A stretch of DNA of 44,630 nt from Gammaproteobacteria bacterium (GTDB lineage Bacteria; Pseudomonadota; Gammaproteobacteria; Steroidobacterales; JACDCP01): assembly GCA_013817465.1 (NCBI GenBank), contig JACDCP010000001.1, positions 1-44,630 on the forward strand. Direction: 5' to 3'. Of this stretch, positions 40,740 through 44,630 are shown piece by piece (the stretch's first letter is position 1; the number at the start of each line of letters is the position of its first letter). A program made the translations under genes and the position numbers. Under the pieces are notes generated by a model, which was given only the letters and a program-made list of their open reading frames with translations, did not search any database and was not told the DNA's origin.

Positions 40740-43274
40740 GTGCTGACTCAACCGCCACAGGTTAACGCCGCGATCACCGGGCGGCAGCTGGCTATACGGA
40801 CCTTCCAGCTTGTCGTACTCGTATATCTGGTTCGCTATTTCGAGATCGGCAGCCCTCAGTTCGGTACGATCATGCTTCTCGCCGTTCCGGCGTTTCTTAT
40901 AAATGCTCTCTTGCCTTTCCGGTATCGACTGGAATGGTTCCTGACCGTGTCGCTCATCGGGATCGTGCTGGTTCTCGGTCCTGTAAGTGCTATCTGGCTG
41001 ATAGCCATCGTCACTGCGTTTATTGCTATCTGTCATCTGCCGGTGCCTCTCGGTTCGCGCATTACGATACTGCTTGCAGCAGGCGCCGCGCTTTTCTTTT
41101 TCCGGCTCCGCGGATGGGGCGTGCCCTGGTCGGAAACCGCATGGCCGATCATTGCGTCGATTCTGATGTTTCGTGTGATCGTATACCTTTACGACCTACA
41201 CCACGAGAAGACACGCCCGTCGGCCCGGTGGAGCCTATCCTATTTCTTCTTGCTGCCGAATGTCTGCTTTCCCCTGTTTCCCGTCGTCGACTTCAAGAAG
41301 TTCCGGCAGACATACTACAGCGAGCCTGCGCCCGTAGTTTACGGGCGGGGAATGTCGTGGATATTCAGGGGCGTTTATCAGCTGATTCTCTACCGCATCG
41401 TCTACCAGTTTGTCGTTATTCCGCCGGAGGAGGTATTTAACGCGGCCCAGCTATTGCACTTCATCGTATCGAGCTATCTCCTGTACCTGCGAGTGTCTGG
41501 ACTTTTCCATCTGATCGTCGGCGTGCTATTGCTTTTCGGATTCAATTTGCCGGAGACACACAAAAAGTATTACCTGGCTTCCAGCTTTAACGATTTCTGG
41601 CGGCGCATCAACATCTACTGGAAAGACTTCATGATGAAGATCTTTTACTACCCGATATATTTCAAGGTCAAAGGTCTGGGCGCCACGCCCGCCCTCATTA
41701 TCGCCACCGTCGCCGTTTTCTTTGCCACCTGGCTACTGCATGCTTATCAATGGTTCTGGCTGCGGGGAACTTTCCTTTTCGAGCTCCACGATTTGCTGTT
41801 CTGGTCAGTTCTTGGCGTTCTGGTCGTCCTCAATTCGCTTCGAGAAATCAAGTATGGACGGGTCAGGTCGATCGGTCGCCAGCCGCTGCTCAGCTCCGGC
41901 CGGTTGTCGAATGTCTGCCGCGTGGCTTCGACGTTCCTGACAATCAGTATCTTGTGGTCCATGTGGAGCTCGGACAGCCTTGAGCAGTGGTTGCTCATGT
42001 GGAAGTCTGCGGGCGGACAAGCCGTCCTCATCGTGATCGCGGTTTTAGTGTTTTATGCGCTCGCGAATTGGGGGGACAAGCGCTCCGAAAAAGTCTCGAC
42101 AAAGGTGCGCACGCTCGTTGGACGGGACGTTGCAGCAGCCGAGCCGGGCGGGATCAGACTCGGGTCAGGTCTCATTGCCGGTAGCCTGGTGGTCCTCGTG
42201 TTCATGAGCCGGCCGGAGATACCCTGGGTACCAGATGCCTATGCGGACATAGCCAGGCAGCTTCGCACGGTACAATTAAATCGGCGCGATCAGGCTCGCA
42301 TGGAGCGCGGATACTATGAGCACCTGCTTAATGTCAACCGGCACAGCGAGGGGCTGTGGACTGCCGTCGAGAAGAAGCCCGCGGACTGGATCGACAATCT
42401 GAATGACACGGAAATTGCGGTCCGTGTGCCGAGATTCCTGATTACCGAACTCGCTTCCGACAAGGAAATCCAGTTCAAGGGCGCTCAACTCAAAACCAAT
42501 CGTTGGGGCATGCGAGATCGCGATTACCCGATAGCCAAATCGAAGGATAGCACGCGCGTCGCTCTGTTCGGCACGTCCCACACGCTGGGATCCGGCGTTT
42601 CAAATGCGCAAGTGTTCGAGCATCTGCTGGAACAGCGTCTCAACGCCGGCGCAGCCGGTGCCACACCATCATCTGCTTATGAAATACTCAATTTTTCCAT
42701 GGTCGCATACAGTGCGTTGCAACACCTTTACCTGCTCGATCATAAAGTTCGAGAATTTCGTCCGGACGCTATAGTCTACTTCGCCCTGGAAGACGATGAA
42801 CGCTTCATCCTGCGGCATCTCAGTCTGGCGATTCGAAACGGCATAGAGATTCCCTACCAACCTGTGCTGGCAATCGTGAACCTGCTTGGACTCGATGCTT
42901 CCCATTCTGACGAAGAAATCCGGCGCAAACTTGCGCCGTACGCTGCAGGGATTCAGGCATGGGCGGAACGTGAGCTGGCAGCGAACATCCGCGGAATGGG
43001 CGCAACCGCTCTGTGTGTATTTCTTCCGAAGGTGCAGTCACGCCCTGACCAGGCAACAGCGGAGACGCGCCAGAGAATAGCTCGGGAAGCGGGCTTCCAC
43101 ACGCTCGATCTCCATGACGTCTACGACGGCTACAGCCGGCAGGAGCTGCAAATCAAACCCTGGGACGACCATCCAAACGAGTTGGCGCATTCGTTGATAG
43201 CAGAGCGCTTGCACCAGGAACTGGTCGATCGGCCGCAATTGCTCGGAAAAAGTTCCTCGCGAATTGCTCGCTGA
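40740..43274 (+). CDS. MBOAT acyltransferase fused to a C-terminal SGNH-like domain (DltB/DltD-like)
   Basis: 844 aa from the GTG at 40740, four bases after GGAGGG; a GTG at 40722 (850 aa) lacks a ribosome site. The first 500 residues are polytopic. The MBOAT signature ASSFNDFWRRINIYWKDF is at about 280-297, and the active-site-type histidine sits in FATWLLHAYQWFW (about H334). A transmembrane helix near 475-490 leads to a periplasmic domain with an SGNH block I of form GTSHTLG (about 611-617; GTS instead of GDS) and block V WDDHPNELAH (about 808-817). The order MBOAT then SGNH mirrors DltB plus DltD, or AlgI plus AlgJ/X, in one chain. With the carrier protein and adenylation enzyme that follow, it probably transfers a carrier-bound aminoacyl group to the exported polysaccharide. 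Confidence 0.86.
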   Translation: MLTQPPQVNAAITGRQLAIRTFQLVVLVYLVRYFEIGSPQFGTIMLLAVPAFLINALLPFRYRLEWFLTVSLIGIVLVLGPVSAIWLIAIVTAFIAICHLPVPLGSRITILLAAGAALFFFRLRGWGVPWSETAWPIIASILMFRVIVYLYDLHHEKTRPSARWSLSYFFLLPNVCFPLFPVVDFKKFRQTYYSEPAPVVYGRGMSWIFRGVYQLILYRIVYQFVVIPPEEVFNAAQLLHFIVSSYLLYLRVSGLFHLIVGVLLLFGFNLPETHKKYYLASSFNDFWRRINIYWKDFMMKIFYYPIYFKVKGLGATPALIIATVAVFFATWLLHAYQWFWLRGTFLFELHDLLFWSVLGVLVVLNSLREIKYGRVRSIGRQPLLSSGRLSNVCRVASTFLTISILWSMWSSDSLEQWLLMWKSAGGQAVLIVIAVLVFYALANWGDKRSEKVSTKVRTLVGRDVAAAEPGGIRLGSGLIAGSLVVLVFMSRPEIPWVPDAYADIARQLRTVQLNRRDQARMERGYYEHLLNVNRHSEGLWTAVEKKPADWIDNLNDTEIAVRVPRFLITELASDKEIQFKGAQLKTNRWGMRDRDYPIAKSKDSTRVALFGTSHTLGSGVSNAQVFEHLLEQRLNAGAAGATPSSAYEILNFSMVAYSALQHLYLLDHKVREFRPDAIVYFALEDDERFILRHLSLAIRNGIEIPYQPVLAIVNLLGLDASHSDEEIRRKLAPYAAGIQAWAERELAANIRGMGATALCVFLPKVQSRPDQATAETRQRIAREAGFHTLDLHDVYDGYSRQELQIKPWDDHPNELAHSLIAERLHQELVDRPQLLGKSSSRIAR

Positions 43275-43309
43275 TCGGGGTATTCAACGCACGGCCAGAG
43301 GTAAGAATT

Positions 43310-43555
43310 ATGGGACCGGTCGGACAATCGGTAAAGGACTTTATTCTGGACGAGTTTCTCCGTGGGGAGGATCCAGATGAATTGACTGCCTCCACCCCGT
43401 TGATCTCATCTGGTATTCTGGATTCGCTGGCCACCCTGAAACTCTCCCAGTTTCTGGAACAGCATTTCGACATTCAGATGGCGGCGCACGAGCTCGACGA
43501 AGAGCATATCGGAACGATTGCGGCAATCGAGCAGTTGATCGCTTCGAAGCAGTAG
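43310..43555 (+). CDS. Acyl/aminoacyl carrier protein (DltC-like, right set)
   Basis: 81 aa. The phosphopantetheine site is SSGILDSLATLKL with Ser39 in DSL; DltC carries the similar LLDSF. Acidic C-terminal helix ends EQLIASKQ. GAGG (43298-43301) precedes the ATG by eight bases. It sits 35 nt after the MBOAT-SGNH gene and ends nine bases before the adenylation enzyme start, the same functional trio as Dlt. It is clearly different in sequence from the left-hand carrier protein at 5226-5471, so each adenylation enzyme probably has its own partner. Confidence 0.9.
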   Translation: MGPVGQSVKDFILDEFLRGEDPDELTASTPLISSGILDSLATLKLSQFLEQHFDIQMAAHELDEEHIGTIAAIEQLIASKQ

Positions 43556-43564
43556 CATACAGCG

Positions 43565-44630
43565 GTGTCAGCCCTTCACGGCTATTTGCAGCGTACAGCG
43601 GCCGCTCGTCCGCATGCTGCGGCGATCGAAGCTGACCGCCAGAGCATTTCCTATGGCGAGCTGCATGCTCTTGCCAAAAGTATCTGCGAACGATTGACCA
43701 TGCTCGGCGCAAACCGCGGAGACCGGATCGGCGTCTATCTGCCCAAATCAATTGACGCTGTGGCCGCAATGCACGGCATCATGATGTCAGGGGCTGCCTA
43801 TGTACCGGTCGATCCATCTGCACCGGCAGTGCGCAACGCTAGCATTCACCATGACTGCTCGGTGCGCATAGTCATTGTTCATGCCAAGTTCGAAGCCGCT
43901 TACCGGCAGGCATTCGGCGTGCTTGGACGTATTCCGACCCTGATCGTGGTTCCCGAAGTGGAGCGAGGTTTCGGAATGCGAGAGGCAGTCGATGCTGCGA
44001 AATCTGGAGCGCAGTTCGCTCAGGGCTTTGATCCGAATCCTGACGATCTGGCGTACATACTCTATACGTCGGGTTCGACCGGCAAGCCCAAGGGCGTGAT
44101 GCTCACGCATCGGAACGCAACGAGTTTCATTGACTGGTGTTCGGAGGTCTTTGCCCCGGGCAGTGCAGACCGCTGCTCCTCCCACGCACCCTTCCATTTC
44201 GATTTGTCGGTCCTCGACATATACCTGACGATGAAACACGGCGCGACGCTCGTGTTGGTGCCGGAGGCTACCGGCAAAGATCCTGTTGCCCTTGCGCCTT
44301 TCATAGCTGCTCAGCGCATTTCCGTCTGGTATTCGGCGCCTTCCATTCTCGGCCTGCTGGCTCATTTCGGAAAACTGGCGCAGTACGATTTGTCTCCGCT
44401 AAGACTGGTGTTGTTTGCCGGCGAAGTTTTTCCTGTCAAACACCTGAGGGCGCTCAAGACGTTGCTGCCCGCCCCGGTCTACTTCAATCTTTACGGGCCC
44501 ACGGAAACCAATGTTTGCACCTACTACCGCATTCCCGACACCATACCGGCGGACCGGACCACTCCGTATCCAATCGGCCGCACGTGCGCGCACCTGCAAA
44601 CAACAGTTATCGACGACACCGGCAACACCG
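43565..44630 (+). CDS. Amino-acid adenylation enzyme, DltA-like (truncated by window edge)
   Basis: At least 355 codons from the GTG at 43565, open at the right edge. Motifs seen: A3 ILYTSGSTGKPKGVM (165-179), A4 HFDLSVLDIYL (211-221) with the aspartate expected for an amino-acid substrate, GEVFP, and A5 NLYGPTETNV. A7, A8 and A10 lie beyond the window. FDLSVLDIY is close to the A4 region of D-alanine:carrier ligase DltA. It should activate an amino acid and load the carrier protein encoded just upstream. Whether the substrate is D-alanine cannot be told here. A C-terminal extension or further domains cannot be excluded. Confidence 0.9.
   Translation, partial: MSALHGYLQRTAAARPHAAAIEADRQSISYGELHALAKSICERLTMLGANRGDRIGVYLPKSIDAVAAMHGIMMSGAAYVPVDPSAPAVRNASIHHDCSVRIVIVHAKFEAAYRQAFGVLGRIPTLIVVPEVERGFGMREAVDAAKSGAQFAQGFDPNPDDLAYILYTSGSTGKPKGVMLTHRNATSFIDWCSEVFAPGSADRCSSHAPFHFDLSVLDIYLTMKHGATLVLVPEATGKDPVALAPFIAAQRISVWYSAPSILGLLAHFGKLAQYDLSPLRLVLFAGEVFPVKHLRALKTLLPAPVYFNLYGPTETNVCTYYRIPDTIPADRTTPYPIGRTCAHLQTTVIDDTGNT

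Noticed and set aside
1..44630. tRNA, rRNA, riboswitches and CRISPR arrays
   Set aside because: Reading both strands by eye I found no cloverleaf, conserved riboswitch core or regularly spaced repeat array. A covariance-model scan would be decisive.

Overview
The window is most likely part of a large exopolysaccharide (EPS) biosynthesis locus from a GC-rich Gram-negative bacterium. A proteobacterium, probably gammaproteobacterial, is my inference; no rRNA or other taxonomic marker is present. The Gram-negative call rests on a Wza-like export protein, a predicted outer-membrane beta-barrel, a Wzz-like chain-length protein and a BY-type tyrosine autokinase in one run (12187-16804). These four resemble the export genes of exosortase-A (XrtA/PEP-CTERM) type EPS loci, but no exosortase gene lies in the window.

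Layout. 1-3218 (minus): start of a truncated gene, a GtrB-like glycosyltransferase and two tandem sulfotransferases. 3324-12021: a nucleotide-sugar epimerase, a methyltransferase, and a scattered acyl-carrier module: carrier protein, formyltransferase, stand-alone adenylation enzyme and GlpD-like FAD enzyme. A GT4 glycosyltransferase and a PHP/amidohydrolase-like protein follow. Four copies of one long palindromic repeat sit at gene ends here and nowhere else in the window. 12187-16804 (plus): the export and chain-length genes. 16865-26098: a radical SAM protein, four sulfotransferases, and an operon of GT4, epimerase, GT2 and sulfotransferase joined by 4-nt overlaps. 26225-28973: an IS66-family element with a doubly broken transposase, inserted two codons before the stop of a secreted polysaccharide-lyase-like gene (28962-30167). 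30538-40588: two GT4 enzymes, a GT39-like membrane glycosyltransferase, a Wzx-like flippase and four more sulfotransferases. 40740-44630: a Dlt-like set, namely an MBOAT acyltransferase fused to an SGNH domain, a carrier protein, and an adenylation enzyme running off the right edge.

How it fits together (inference). Glycosyltransferases build a repeat unit, the flippase and Wza/Wzz/kinase machinery move it out, and ten sulfotransferases of several distinct types decorate it with sulfate. Two separate adenylation-enzyme/carrier pairs suggest that it also receives amino-acyl (one perhaps formylated) groups, the right-hand pair through the MBOAT-SGNH protein at the membrane. The secreted lyase would trim or release the polymer. 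No polymerase (Wzy), initiating phosphoglycosyltransferase or PAPS-synthesis gene was seen, so the locus probably continues beyond both edges.
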